From NCBI GenBank assembly GCA_004557645.1, contig SFGI01000024.1, positions 1-43,967 of the forward strand: a stretch of 43,967 nucleotides of DNA, read 5' to 3'. The notes under the pieces were generated by a model, which was not told the origin of the DNA, searched no databases, and worked only from the letters and a program-made list of their open reading frames with translations. This stretch comes from [Eubacterium] saphenum (GTDB lineage Bacteria; Bacillota; Clostridia; Lachnospirales; Anaerotignaceae). Position numbers and translations under genes: made by a program. Shown here piece by piece: positions 7,932 through 15,647 of this stretch (its first letter is position 1; every line of letters starts with the position of its first letter).

Positions 7932-8645
7932 TCAAATGCCATCTTTAAATTTTGTTTCCAGTTTTTCCTTCCGTTCTTTCCAATCCGGCATCAGCTGATC
8001 CATCAGGTCGTAGAAAGATTTGCCGTGATTGGGATAGCGGAAATGGAGCAATTCATGGAGGATGACCTGCTCGATGCACCCTTCCTCTGCCTTCATCAGC
8101 TGCAGGTTCAGGCGGATGGTTTTTCCTGTGGTGGTGCAGCTGCCCCAGATGCTTTTCATATTGCGGATTTTGATTTCCGGTCTTGTTATATGATATTCTT
8201 TCACCATTGGATATATTCTATCCATAATTTCTTCAAATTTTTCTTCTGCACGTGTTTTCAGCCAGGAAAGATATGCTTCCTTCAGCACATAATCGATCAT
8301 CTTCGGAGCATACAGGCAGATGGTATCCCCATCCATAAAAATGCGGCTTTCGCCCCTTTCCAGCACCAGACGATAAGGTTTCCCCAGATAATAGACGGTT
8401 TTCCCATCATACAGGCTGCCATCGGGCAATCCGCTTTTGATCTTTTCGATCTCCGCCAAGTGGGTGATGATCCAGAACGCCTTGGACTGGACAAATTCAT
8501 CGATGACCTCGAATGGTACGTTTTTCCCAGCGGAAACAACGACCTTGCCATATTTATTCACCCGAAGATTGATATACTTCACATTTTTGCGGGTCAGTTC
8601 ATATTCAATTTCAATGCCTTCATACTGGATATTATGAACGGACAT
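7932..8645 (-). CDS. YgjP-type (DUF45) zinc metallopeptidase
   Basis: This 237-residue soluble protein belongs to the YgjP/WLM-like metallopeptidase family. The C-terminal half carries the family's SIWGSCTTTGKTIRLN segment (about residues 166-181), then the zinc motif HELLHFRYPNHGKSF (about 198-212), where the two histidines and a later histidine bind zinc and the glutamate is catalytic. The N-terminal half is beta-rich (IEIEYELTRKNVKYINLRV). Substrates are not established for this family. The start is supported by AGAAGGG upstream. It lies between the fMet tRNA and ftsH, each with its own terminator, so it is probably monocistronic. Confidence 0.85.
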   Translation of the reverse strand: MSVHNIQYEGIEIEYELTRKNVKYINLRVNKYGKVVVSAGKNVPFEVIDEFVQSKAFWIITHLAEIEKIKSGLPDGSLYDGKTVYYLGKPYRLVLERGESRIFMDGDTICLYAPKMIDYVLKEAYLSWLKTRAEEKFEEIMDRIYPMVKEYHITRPEIKIRNMKSIWGSCTTTGKTIRLNLQLMKAEEGCIEQVILHELLHFRYPNHGKSFYDLMDQLMPDWKERKEKLETKFKDGI

Positions 8646-8728
8646 GGAAACCCTTCTTTCTTGCCATAAATTACGTTTTATATATTTTACAGTTTCGGCT
8701 TAGAATTGTCCAGTCCCGTTTCTCGACA

Positions 8729-8760
8729 AAAAGCGAAGCCAAGCAGGCTCCGCTTTTTTC
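8729..8760 (-). terminator. ftsH terminator
   Basis: On the minus strand AGCGGAGCC, loop TGCTT, GGCTTCGCT is followed by TTTT. It lies directly beyond the ftsH stop. Confidence 0.8.
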
Positions 8761-8770
8761 TCACTTCTCC

Positions 8771-10624
8771 TTATTCCGTTTCTTCTCGATTCAAAATTTC
8801 CATAAACTCTTCGCCGGTGATGGTCTCTTTTTCCAGCAGATATCCTGCGATCTCATCCAGTTTCCCCATATTTTCCCGGAGAATCTCTACCGCTTTATCA
8901 TGAGCCTGTTTCACCACTTCGATGACAGCAGCGTCGATCTTTGCCGCAGTCTCATTGGAGCAGGCCAGGGAAGTATCCCCGCCCAGATACTGATTGATGA
9001 CTGTTTCCAGTGCCACCATGCCAAATTCGTCGCTCATGCCATAGCGGGTAATCATCCCTCTGGCAAGGCGGGTAGCCTGTTCGATATCGTTGGAGGCACC
9101 CGTTGTAATGGAGCCAAATTTCAGTTCCTCTGCCACACGTCCCCCAGTGAATGTGGCGATTTTATTGAAAATCTCTTCTTTGTTCATCAGGAATTTTTCC
9201 CCTTCATCCACCTGCAGGGTATAGCCCAAGGCACCGCTGGTTCTGGGGATGATAGTAATTTTCTGCACAGGGGCAGAATTTTTCTGCTTTGCCGCTACCA
9301 AAGCATGACCCACCTCGTGGTAAGCGATGATCTGCTTCTCTTCGGGAGAGATGACTGCACCTTTCCGCTGATAGCCCGCTAGGATTACTTCCACGCTTTC
9401 CATCAGGTCGTTCTGGTTCACCTTTGTACGGCCCATACGCACCGCCCGCAGGGCTGCTTCGTTCACGATATTCGCCAGTTCTGCGCCGGATGCCCCGGAG
9501 GTTGCTCTGGCAATGGCATCGAAATCGATATTATTTTCCATTTTAATTTTTTCCGCATGGACTTTCAGGATGGCTTCTCTGCCCTTCAGGTCAGGCAGCT
9601 CTACAGGAATCCTTCTATCGAAACGACCGGGACGCAGCAAGGCCTTATCCAGGGTTTCCGGTCTGTTGGTGGCAGCCAGAATGACAACACCTTTCTGCCC
9701 ATCGAAACCGTCCATTTCTGTCAGCAGCTGGTTCAGGGTCTGTTCCCGTTCATCATTGCCGCCCATGCCGTTGCCGTCACGTTTTTTCCCGATGGTATCA
9801 ATTTCATCAATGAATACGATACAAGGGGCTTTTTCGTTGGCCTGCTTGAACAGGTCGCGAACCTTCGCCGCCCCCATACCTACAAACATTTCTACAAATT
9901 CGGAACCAGAAATGGAGAAGAAGGGTACATTGGCTTCCCCGGCAACTGCCTGCGCCAGCAGAGTCTTACCTGTACCGGGAGGGCCTACCAGCAGGGCACC
10001 CTTGGGCATCTTCGCCCCCACTTCCGTATATTTCTGAGGGTTATGCAGGAAATCCACGATCTCGTTCAGTGCTTCCTTGGCTTCATCCTGCCCTGCAACG
10101 TCCTTAAAAGTCTTTCCTGTCTGGGCTTTCACGTATATTTTTGCATTGGCTTTCCCAAAGGACATGGCATTGCCGCCGATACCGCCCATCTTACTCATGG
10201 CTTTTTTCATGACAAACTGCCACAGCAGGAAGAAAACCACAAACATGATGATGCTGCTGATCCATGGAGATACTTCCTTGGGCTTGACTTCTCCAAAGGA
10301 TGCCCCCGCCGCATACAGACGTTCTACCAGCTGAGGGTCATCCATACGAACGGTAGAATAGACCTTCGGGGTCTGCTGGGCAAAAATCTGGGTCTGACCT
10401 TCGTCCGCAGGTTCCTCTTTCAGGAAGAAATAGATTACATCTTCGTTGATTTCCGCCTGAGAGATATTTTTTTCCTGCATCTCCGTCAGGAACACATCAT
10501 AATTGACCTGCTCTACGGCGTTTTTCGCAATATTGGGCAAGAAGAACATATTGATGAAGCCCATCACCAAAAGAACGATGAGCCAATAATACATCAATGG
10601 TCTCCTTTGATTTTTCATATCCAT
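8771..10624 (-). CDS. ftsH: ATP-dependent membrane zinc protease FtsH
   Basis: FtsH is a membrane-anchored AAA+ protease that extracts and degrades membrane and unstable cytosolic proteins. The 617 residues show a first membrane helix (about 11-29), an extracytoplasmic domain, a second membrane helix (about 121-139), the AAA module with Walker A GPPGTGKT (214-221), Walker B FIDEID (271-276) and the arginine-finger region RPGRFDRR (331-338), then the protease with HEVGH (436-440) and the distal aspartate in SNDIEQAT (about 511-518). All catalytic residues are present. The gene stands alone with its own terminator. A WalR-like operator (10744-10760) and a perfect GGAAGGGAATTCCCTTCC palindrome (10680-10697) lie in the upstream gap. 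Confidence 0.96.
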   Translation of the reverse strand: MDMKNQRRPLMYYWLIVLLVMGFINMFFLPNIAKNAVEQVNYDVFLTEMQEKNISQAEINEDVIYFFLKEEPADEGQTQIFAQQTPKVYSTVRMDDPQLVERLYAAGASFGEVKPKEVSPWISSIIMFVVFFLLWQFVMKKAMSKMGGIGGNAMSFGKANAKIYVKAQTGKTFKDVAGQDEAKEALNEIVDFLHNPQKYTEVGAKMPKGALLVGPPGTGKTLLAQAVAGEANVPFFSISGSEFVEMFVGMGAAKVRDLFKQANEKAPCIVFIDEIDTIGKKRDGNGMGGNDEREQTLNQLLTEMDGFDGQKGVVILAATNRPETLDKALLRPGRFDRRIPVELPDLKGREAILKVHAEKIKMENNIDFDAIARATSGASGAELANIVNEAALRAVRMGRTKVNQNDLMESVEVILAGYQRKGAVISPEEKQIIAYHEVGHALVAAKQKNSAPVQKITIIPRTSGALGYTLQVDEGEKFLMNKEEIFNKIATFTGGRVAEELKFGSITTGASNDIEQATRLARGMITRYGMSDEFGMVALETVINQYLGGDTSLACSNETAAKIDAAVIEVVKQAHDKAVEILRENMGKLDEIAGYLLEKETITGEEFMEILNREETE

Positions 10625-10743
10625 AATCGATCCAACTCTCTTTCTTATTTCCCGTTACATTTTCATTGTATTCTGTTGCGGAAGGGAATTCCCTTCCACA
10701 GGTTACAGTTTAGCATGGAAATATATGCAAATTTGAAACGAAT

Positions 10744-10760
10744 TGTAAACGTTTTGTAAA
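10744..10760 (+). promoter_or_regulatory. WalR-like operator upstream of ftsH
   Basis: TGTAAA, 5 nt, TGTAAA exactly fits the published WalR form TGTWAH-N5-TGTWAH. It reads on the + strand, opposite to ftsH, whose start is about 120 bp away. A weak minus-strand promoter candidate (TTTACA with an ATATAT box 17 nt on) overlaps it. Confidence 0.4.
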
Positions 10761-10854
10761 TTAGAGAAAGAAAGAGAGAAAAAGGAAAGATTTTGAACTC
10801 TCTTTCGAACCAAGCCTTCCTGAAAAAACGAAAATTTTCGGGTATTTCTCCCCT

Positions 10855-12117
10855 TCATTCACTTTCCTTGCGGATATGGGCACCAATGGTCCGCAGCTTT
10901 TCATCAATCTTATGATAGCCCCGTTCGATATGGTAAATATCGCTGATCTCTGTTTCGCCCTTTGCCGCCAAAGCAGAAAGGATCAACGCTGCCCCCGCCC
11001 GCAGGTCTGTGGCCTTAACCTTTGTTCCTGTCAGGGTATCCACTCCTTCGATAATGGCACTGCGGCTGTCTATCTTGATATCCGCCCCCATCCGCTGCAT
11101 CTCCCCCGCATGGATAAAGCGATTCTCAAAGACCGTTTCCGTGATGACGCTGGTGCCCTTGGCTATGGTCATCAGGCTCATAAAGGGTGCCTGCATATCT
11201 GTGGGGAAACCGGGGAAGGGCATGGTTTTGACCTGTACGGGATGAAGCTTTCCTTTGCGATAGACCCGCAAGCCTTCCTCTGTCATTTCCGTTTTCACGT
11301 TGCACTCTGCCAGCTTTGCAATGACAGGCTTCAGGTGTTCCTCCTGCACATTTTCCAAAAGGATATCTCCGCCGGTAATGGCTGCCGCTGTCATAAAGGT
11401 GCCTGCTTCGATGCGGTCGGGAATGACAGTATGGGTGGCACCATGGAGTTCTTTGACCCCATGGATGGTAATGGTATCGGTGCCGTCTCCTTCCACATGG
11501 GCTCCCATCTCCCGCAGAAAATCCGCCAAATCGCAGATTTCCGGTTCTGCCGCCGCATTTTCAATGACTGTTTTTCCCTTCGCCAATGCCGCTGCCAACA
11601 GGATATTTTCCGTGGCTCCCACGCTGGGAAAATCCAGATAGATTTCGCCGCCTTTGAGATTTTTTACCTGCAGCTCCACCACCCCATGCTCCTGTTTATT
11701 TTTCGCCCCCATGACCTGAAAGCCCTTTAAATGGAGATCGATGGGTCTGCTTCCGATCTGGCAGCCGCCGGGCAGGGGCAGACGGGCACAGCCGCAACGC
11801 CCCAGCAGCGCCCCAGCCACCAGAAAAGAAGCCCGCATCTTCCGCGCCATTTCATATAATCCTTCCACACTGGCGATCTCCGCCGCCTGCACCCGCATGA
11901 TCTCCTTCTCCTCATCGAAAAACACCCGTGCCCCCAATTCCTGCAGCAGTTTTGCCATATACTGCACATCGGAAAGAGGCGGTACATTGCGGATCTCACA
12001 AACCTCTCGAGTCAGCAAACACGCCGCCAATATGGGCAAAACGGCATTTTTTGACCCACTGATCTTCACTTTGCCCTGCAGGCCTTCGCCCGTTCCCTCA
12101 ACAATAAATTTTTCCAT
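10855..12117 (-). CDS. murA: UDP-N-acetylglucosamine 1-carboxyvinyltransferase, copy 2
   Basis: This is a second MurA paralog of 420 residues, about 3.4 kb from the first. It shows SGSKNAVLPILAACLL, the catalytic cysteine in PGGCQIGSRPIDLHLKGF, FPSVGATEN and FPGFPTDMQAP. Many Gram-positive bacteria carry two MurA forms, but two this close together is less usual. I chose ATG 12117 (MEKFIVEG) because it matches the family N-terminus and has a GAGGG upstream; the frame extends to 12186 without a sensible start. The two copies differ clearly in sequence, so they are old paralogs rather than a recent duplication. An AT-rich CGAAAATTTTCG hairpin with T-run near 10825-10845 may end the transcript. 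Confidence 0.94.
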   Translation of the reverse strand: MEKFIVEGTGEGLQGKVKISGSKNAVLPILAACLLTREVCEIRNVPPLSDVQYMAKLLQELGARVFFDEEKEIMRVQAAEIASVEGLYEMARKMRASFLVAGALLGRCGCARLPLPGGCQIGSRPIDLHLKGFQVMGAKNKQEHGVVELQVKNLKGGEIYLDFPSVGATENILLAAALAKGKTVIENAAAEPEICDLADFLREMGAHVEGDGTDTITIHGVKELHGATHTVIPDRIEAGTFMTAAAITGGDILLENVQEEHLKPVIAKLAECNVKTEMTEEGLRVYRKGKLHPVQVKTMPFPGFPTDMQAPFMSLMTIAKGTSVITETVFENRFIHAGEMQRMGADIKIDSRSAIIEGVDTLTGTKVKATDLRAGAALILSALAAKGETEISDIYHIERGYHKIDEKLRTIGAHIRKESE

Positions 12118-12249
12118 CCCGCATCCCTCGCATCCTAAAAAATTTGCTGAAAGTAGTATGCCCGCAGAAAGAAAAGTAAGTCCCACAAGAAATAAGAAAG
12201 TGAACGAAAAATTGTCAAATAGAGGAAAAATTTTGATAAAAAATTAGGC

Positions 12250-12278
12250 TTTACAGAAAGAGAGGATGATAGTATAAT
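12250..12278 (+). promoter_or_regulatory. Promoter reading toward tRNA-Gly
   Basis: TTTACA, 17-nt spacer, TATAAT. The expected start near 12285 leaves about 160 nt of leader before the tRNA. Confidence 0.7.
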
Positions 12279-12284
12279 AATAGC

Positions 12285-12447
12285 ACTGGAGAAATGGAAT
12301 CGGAGAAAGGACTTCGCGAAAGGAGCGAAGAAAGGACTTCGAATCCTACGGATTCTCAGTCGTTTGCTTCGCAAATAAGATATGAAATATGTTTTCCGGC
12401 GAACAAGTTCCCCGAAAACATCTTCCCTATCTTGCTTTCTTCGCTTT
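12285..12447 (+). other. Structured leader before tRNA-Gly
   Basis: No coding sequence is visible. The stretch has several hairpins: GAATCC-TAC-GGATTC style (about 12340-12356), the repeat palindrome TTTGCTTCGCAAA (12363-12375) and a long imperfect stem ATGTTTTC...GAAAACAT (about 12388-12420) enclosed by AAGATA / TATCTT. It could be a processed leader or an independent small RNA. Confidence 0.4.
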
Positions 12448-12518
12448 GCGGATGTAGTTTATCGGTAGAATGAAAGCTTCCCAAGCTTTAGAGGCGGGTT
12501 CGACTCCCGTCATCCGCT
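12448..12518 (+). tRNA. tRNA-Gly (CCC)
   Basis: A 71-nt cloverleaf: acceptor GCGGATG / CATCCGC, anticodon stem AAAGC / GCTTT with loop TTCCCAA (anticodon CCC, glycine codon GGG), T-arm GCGGGTTCGACTCCCGT. CCA is not encoded. Confidence 0.95.
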
Positions 12519-12521
12519 TTT

Positions 12522-12549
12522 GCCCCTTGCTTTGCAAAGGGGCTTTTTT
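12522..12549 (+). terminator. tRNA-Gly terminator
   Basis: GCCCCTTGC and GCAAAGGGGC pair around a short loop, followed by TTTTTT. Confidence 0.85.
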
Positions 12550-12552
12550 CAT

Positions 12553-12580
12553 GCAAAAAAAGAGTCCTCTCGGACTCTTT
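12553..12580 (-). terminator. Terminator of the walRK/yycHI block
   Basis: AGAGTCC, loop, GGACTCT is flanked by A and T runs; on the minus strand it follows the yycI stop. Confidence 0.8.
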
Positions 12581-12587
12581 TCTTTTT

Positions 12588-13445
12588 TCACTTATTTACG
12601 ATCTGGCAGGTATAGGCATTGACGATATAAGGCTCTGTCTCATCCATCAGATAAATGCGATAGCAAGGCTCCAAAGAAATGACAGCCATATCCGCCGAAC
12701 TGCTTTCCATCTGGTCATAGCCCAGTTCGATCCGATAGATGGTAGCTTCCCCTTTTTTTGTTTCATTCTTTTTCCATTCCCGCATAAAGGTCAGCAATGC
12801 TTCATCGGAATAGCTGATATCCTGTTTTTCGCCATTGTAGCCCCTTACAGGACAATAGTTAAATGTGATCTTTCGGATACCATCCTGAGTCACCAGCAGA
12901 GAGAAATAATTGGAAAACACATTTTCCCGTTTATACACGCCATAGAAATTCACACGGAAGCCCTCTGCTTCCTCTATCACGATAGGCTCTCCATAGGTGC
13001 CGAAGAAATGCTCTGTCCCATCCATGAATTTTTCCGCGATGCGCTGTGCCTCTCCACGGGTCAGGCCTTCCTTCCCCATGGCTATGGTTCCTTTTTCCCA
13101 ATGGCCATAGGCACCTTTCAGCACCAGCATGGCATCCTGCCCCCGATAGATAGTCTGGTCTCCTTTGGCAGTCACTGTTGTTTTTTCACTGCCAAAGAAC
13201 AAACGCTCTAGGGTCTCTTTGTTATAAGAAGGGATCTCCACCGCCAGTCGGGACATAGGCGAATGTTCCGTCAGCAGGTCTGTATACATGGTGATGCCGT
13301 TTTGAGAGAGGACCTCAAAGATGGCACGTTCCTGGGCGGCCGTCATGGTATTTTCCTGTCTTTGCTGATAATTGAGCCCCGCCAGCACCGCATTGATCAG
13401 CACCAACAGGATGATGACGAACTTCTTCGCGTTTCCCCATTCCAT
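12588..13445 (-). CDS. yycI: WalRK regulatory membrane protein YycI (WalI)
   Basis: YycI is a bitopic membrane protein that, with YycH, contacts the WalK sensor and adjusts its activity. This 285-residue protein begins with the family's MEWGNAKKFVIILLVLINAVLAGLN-type N-terminus: a short cytoplasmic start, one membrane helix (about residues 7-24) and a large extracytoplasmic domain. The C-terminus ends in ...YTCQIVNK, a beta-rich YycI fold. ATG 13445 is preferred over 13451 because AAAGGAGG has proper spacing only for the former. It is the last gene of the exported protein-yycH-yycI run and is 20 nt from yycH. Confidence 0.88.
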   Translation of the reverse strand: MEWGNAKKFVIILLVLINAVLAGLNYQQRQENTMTAAQERAIFEVLSQNGITMYTDLLTEHSPMSRLAVEIPSYNKETLERLFFGSEKTTVTAKGDQTIYRGQDAMLVLKGAYGHWEKGTIAMGKEGLTRGEAQRIAEKFMDGTEHFFGTYGEPIVIEEAEGFRVNFYGVYKRENVFSNYFSLLVTQDGIRKITFNYCPVRGYNGEKQDISYSDEALLTFMREWKKNETKKGEATIYRIELGYDQMESSSADMAVISLEPCYRIYLMDETEPYIVNAYTCQIVNK

Positions 13446-13465
13446 GCACATCCTCCTTTCTCAAA

Positions 13466-14878
13466 TCATTCCCCCGCAGCCACACCGGTCAGCTCTTTTT
13501 CCTGATCCGTATCTACCACAAAGGTATAATCATACAGCGTGACAAACCATTTCAGGCGCATACTGCCTGTTAGGTCTACATGATAGCCCAGAGAGATATT
13601 TTTTACATCGGTGATATCCTTCTCTTCCACAATGGCTTTATAAGTCTTGTTTGCATCATCCAGCGCATCGATAAACTGCACATTGATCCGCTCATTTTTT
13701 TCTTCCATCTGTCTGAAATTCACTGCATAGCGGCGATATTCCTTGACTGCCTGATTTCGCAAAGTCACCTCGATGGCATGGGACGAACCGATACGATCCC
13801 TGAGAGACTGGGACAGATTCACCGGCAGATTATCCACCACATAATCGAAGTAATAGATGATCTCGTTATTGATGGTGCGTTCGATATCCGCCAGATAAAT
13901 ATCCGTTTGCAGGGAATTATCATTTTTCAGGAAATTGCAGCAGATCTGATAGCCTTCCAAAAGCCCTGTCCGTTCATCCCCGGCATAGTTTTCGTAGCTG
14001 TAATATTCCAAAACCTTTTCTTCCGGGTAATATTTGACTACCGTTTCGCTGTCACTGAAGGTATAGATGCCATCTTCATTTCGTTCGCTCCAGTCCACGG
14101 AAAAATTGCGGAAGAAGTTTTTCACGGTATTTTCCAGGGTAGCGCGGCTGGGTTCGCCATCCTTTTCAAAAACAAATTCTCTTTCCAGCGCCGCATATTG
14201 ATAGGGCAGCCGTGCCCACTGGGGCAGGAACATATTCCGCCACAAAACAGAGGCGCTGGTCCTCTGACCTGTGGAAACATAGAGCATATCGCTGTCTTCC
14301 GTAGTCAGTGCTTCATACAGGGCAATGGAAGCTCCACTGCCTTCCCCACGGAACAAAACACATTCATTGGTTTCGGAATTGACAAAATATGCCAGACTTT
14401 CTTCTCCACTTCTTTTTGCCGGCACGATGGTGATATAATCGAACTGTTCCAGCTTCTGATTGGTCTTCAATTCTTTATAATTTGCCAGATATTCCTCTGA
14501 AGCGATCATAAAGTCATACTGCATGACGATACAGCGATTGGCAAGGATCTCCTTCCAATCTGCTGTGCTTTTTTGAGGTACTGTTTCTTTTTGGGATAAA
14601 ATCTCCCCTAAAGCCCTGTTTGCCATATCCAACATAGCACTATTCCCCACTTCATCGGGATAATAGACGGAAAACGTACCCTCACCCTCCCCAACGGCAT
14701 ATCGGGTGGCAAGGAGGACATCCCCGTCGGCTCCCTGTTTATCGGAAGTAAAATAGTTTGTCAGGGCATAAAAAAAGTTATGGCCGTTTGTTCCTTCCAG
14801 CCATAACTCTCCTGTCTGATAAATCGCAGTTATGACCAAAGCAACAATGACAAAATTCATGATTTTGTATAATTTCAT
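13466..14878 (-). CDS. yycH: WalRK regulatory membrane protein YycH-like (WalH)
   Basis: The 470-residue protein has one N-terminal membrane helix (about residues 5-22) and a large predicted extracytoplasmic region, the YycH layout. Sequence conservation of YycH is low, so the call rests on topology, size, and position between walK and yycI; the N-terminal MKLYKIMNFVIVALVITAIYQTG stretch resembles clostridial YycH. The expected role is to bind WalK with YycI at the membrane. It is 42 nt downstream of the exported Ig-like gene and shares its operon. Confidence 0.72.
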   Translation of the reverse strand: MKLYKIMNFVIVALVITAIYQTGELWLEGTNGHNFFYALTNYFTSDKQGADGDVLLATRYAVGEGEGTFSVYYPDEVGNSAMLDMANRALGEILSQKETVPQKSTADWKEILANRCIVMQYDFMIASEEYLANYKELKTNQKLEQFDYITIVPAKRSGEESLAYFVNSETNECVLFRGEGSGASIALYEALTTEDSDMLYVSTGQRTSASVLWRNMFLPQWARLPYQYAALEREFVFEKDGEPSRATLENTVKNFFRNFSVDWSERNEDGIYTFSDSETVVKYYPEEKVLEYYSYENYAGDERTGLLEGYQICCNFLKNDNSLQTDIYLADIERTINNEIIYYFDYVVDNLPVNLSQSLRDRIGSSHAIEVTLRNQAVKEYRRYAVNFRQMEEKNERINVQFIDALDDANKTYKAIVEEKDITDVKNISLGYHVDLTGSMRLKWFVTLYDYTFVVDTDQEKELTGVAAGE

Positions 14879-14920
14879 TTGATCCCACCGCTTTTTCTAT
14901 TCAATTTGATTTTTGGTTTC

Positions 14921-15361
14921 TCATCTTAAAGTCGCATTCAGGCCGGGCAGGGCGATCATCCGCTGCAGCTGGTTTTTCACTGCCTGGGGGATGCGCTTTA
15001 CGACCACTTCTGTGGTACCGTCTTTCCCCTCTACAGTGATTGCGATATAGTTGTTACCCCTTTCCAGAGGAAGGGTCGTACTGAACAGACCCAAAGACCC
15101 TACGGTAATGGTATGTGTATAACATTCCGCCATTTTACCGAAGCGATCCAGTTTGGAGATGGTAAAGGTGATCTTGGCACCGGGCTGTGCTTCGCCATAA
15201 AGGATACGGCTTTCATCAAAGGTACATTCGATCTCTTCACTTTCCACATCCAGCCCGCTGGTGATCGTCACAGGGGCTTCCGCAGCAAAGACGCTGACAG
15301 GAGAAAAACAGAATACTGCCGCCAAAATCAAGCCGACCAGTTTCTTTTTGCATGCTTTCAT
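14921..15361 (-). CDS. Exported protein with Ig-like domain, unknown function
   Basis: This 146-residue protein has a clear Sec signal peptide: MKACKKK, a hydrophobic core LVGLILAAVFCFSP and a probable AFA/E-type cleavage (VFAAEA, about residue 27). The mature part is beta-rich (GEAQPGAKITFTISK, LFSTTLPLERGNNYIAITVEG), typical of a single bacterial Ig-like fold that stabilises or binds extracellular partners. A known function is not evident. It is the first gene after a putative WalR operator array (15547-15585) and sits between walK and yycH, a position where I know of no standard gene. I therefore infer a link to WalK sensing or to the cell wall. Confidence 0.7.
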   Translation of the reverse strand: MKACKKKLVGLILAAVFCFSPVSVFAAEAPVTITSGLDVESEEIECTFDESRILYGEAQPGAKITFTISKLDRFGKMAECYTHTITVGSLGLFSTTLPLERGNNYIAITVEGKDGTTEVVVKRIPQAVKNQLQRMIALPGLNATLR

Positions 15362-15530
15362 AACCTGTCACCTCCTTGTTGCTGTCATTTTTTCGTACTT
15401 CGGCGAAACATTGCTGAAGCCCTCTGCTCCATCAACCTGTTTGCTCCGCAAACTTCTTGCTGTTTTTCTGCATTTTCGCCTGCCAGCAGTCGAAATACAG
15501 CCGTGCAGCAAGTTTTCTCCGCCTATTACG

Positions 15531-15585
15531 AGTATAACGCATGAAGGTTACAATTATGTTACAACACCCTTACAGTTCTCTAACA
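15531..15585 (-). promoter_or_regulatory. Putative WalR operator array and -10 box for the yycHI sub-operon
   Basis: On the minus strand four hexamers recur with an exact 11-bp period: TGTTAG (15580-15585), TGTAAG (15569-15574), TGTAAC (15558-15563) and TGTAAC (15547-15552). The TGTAAC-N5-TGTAAC pair fits the WalR form TGTWAH-N5-TGTWAH. A TATACT -10 box (15531-15536) follows 10 nt after the last half-site, so bound WalR would occupy the -35 region, as for a PhoB-type activator. No good -35 is otherwise present. The 15453-15530 stretch also holds a palindrome of the dispersed family (15440-15452) and a CTTGCTG...CAGCAAG hairpin. Confidence 0.6.
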
Positions 15586-15647
15586 ATGTTTTCCAACAGG
15601 GGGACCCGCGGTAAAGATCCCCATGGAATCAAGGTTTTCCGACTGTT

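Noticed and set aside
12285..12447. T-box riboswitch in front of tRNA-Gly
   Set aside because: There is no conserved T-box sequence or specifier loop, and the downstream gene is a tRNA rather than an amino acid gene.
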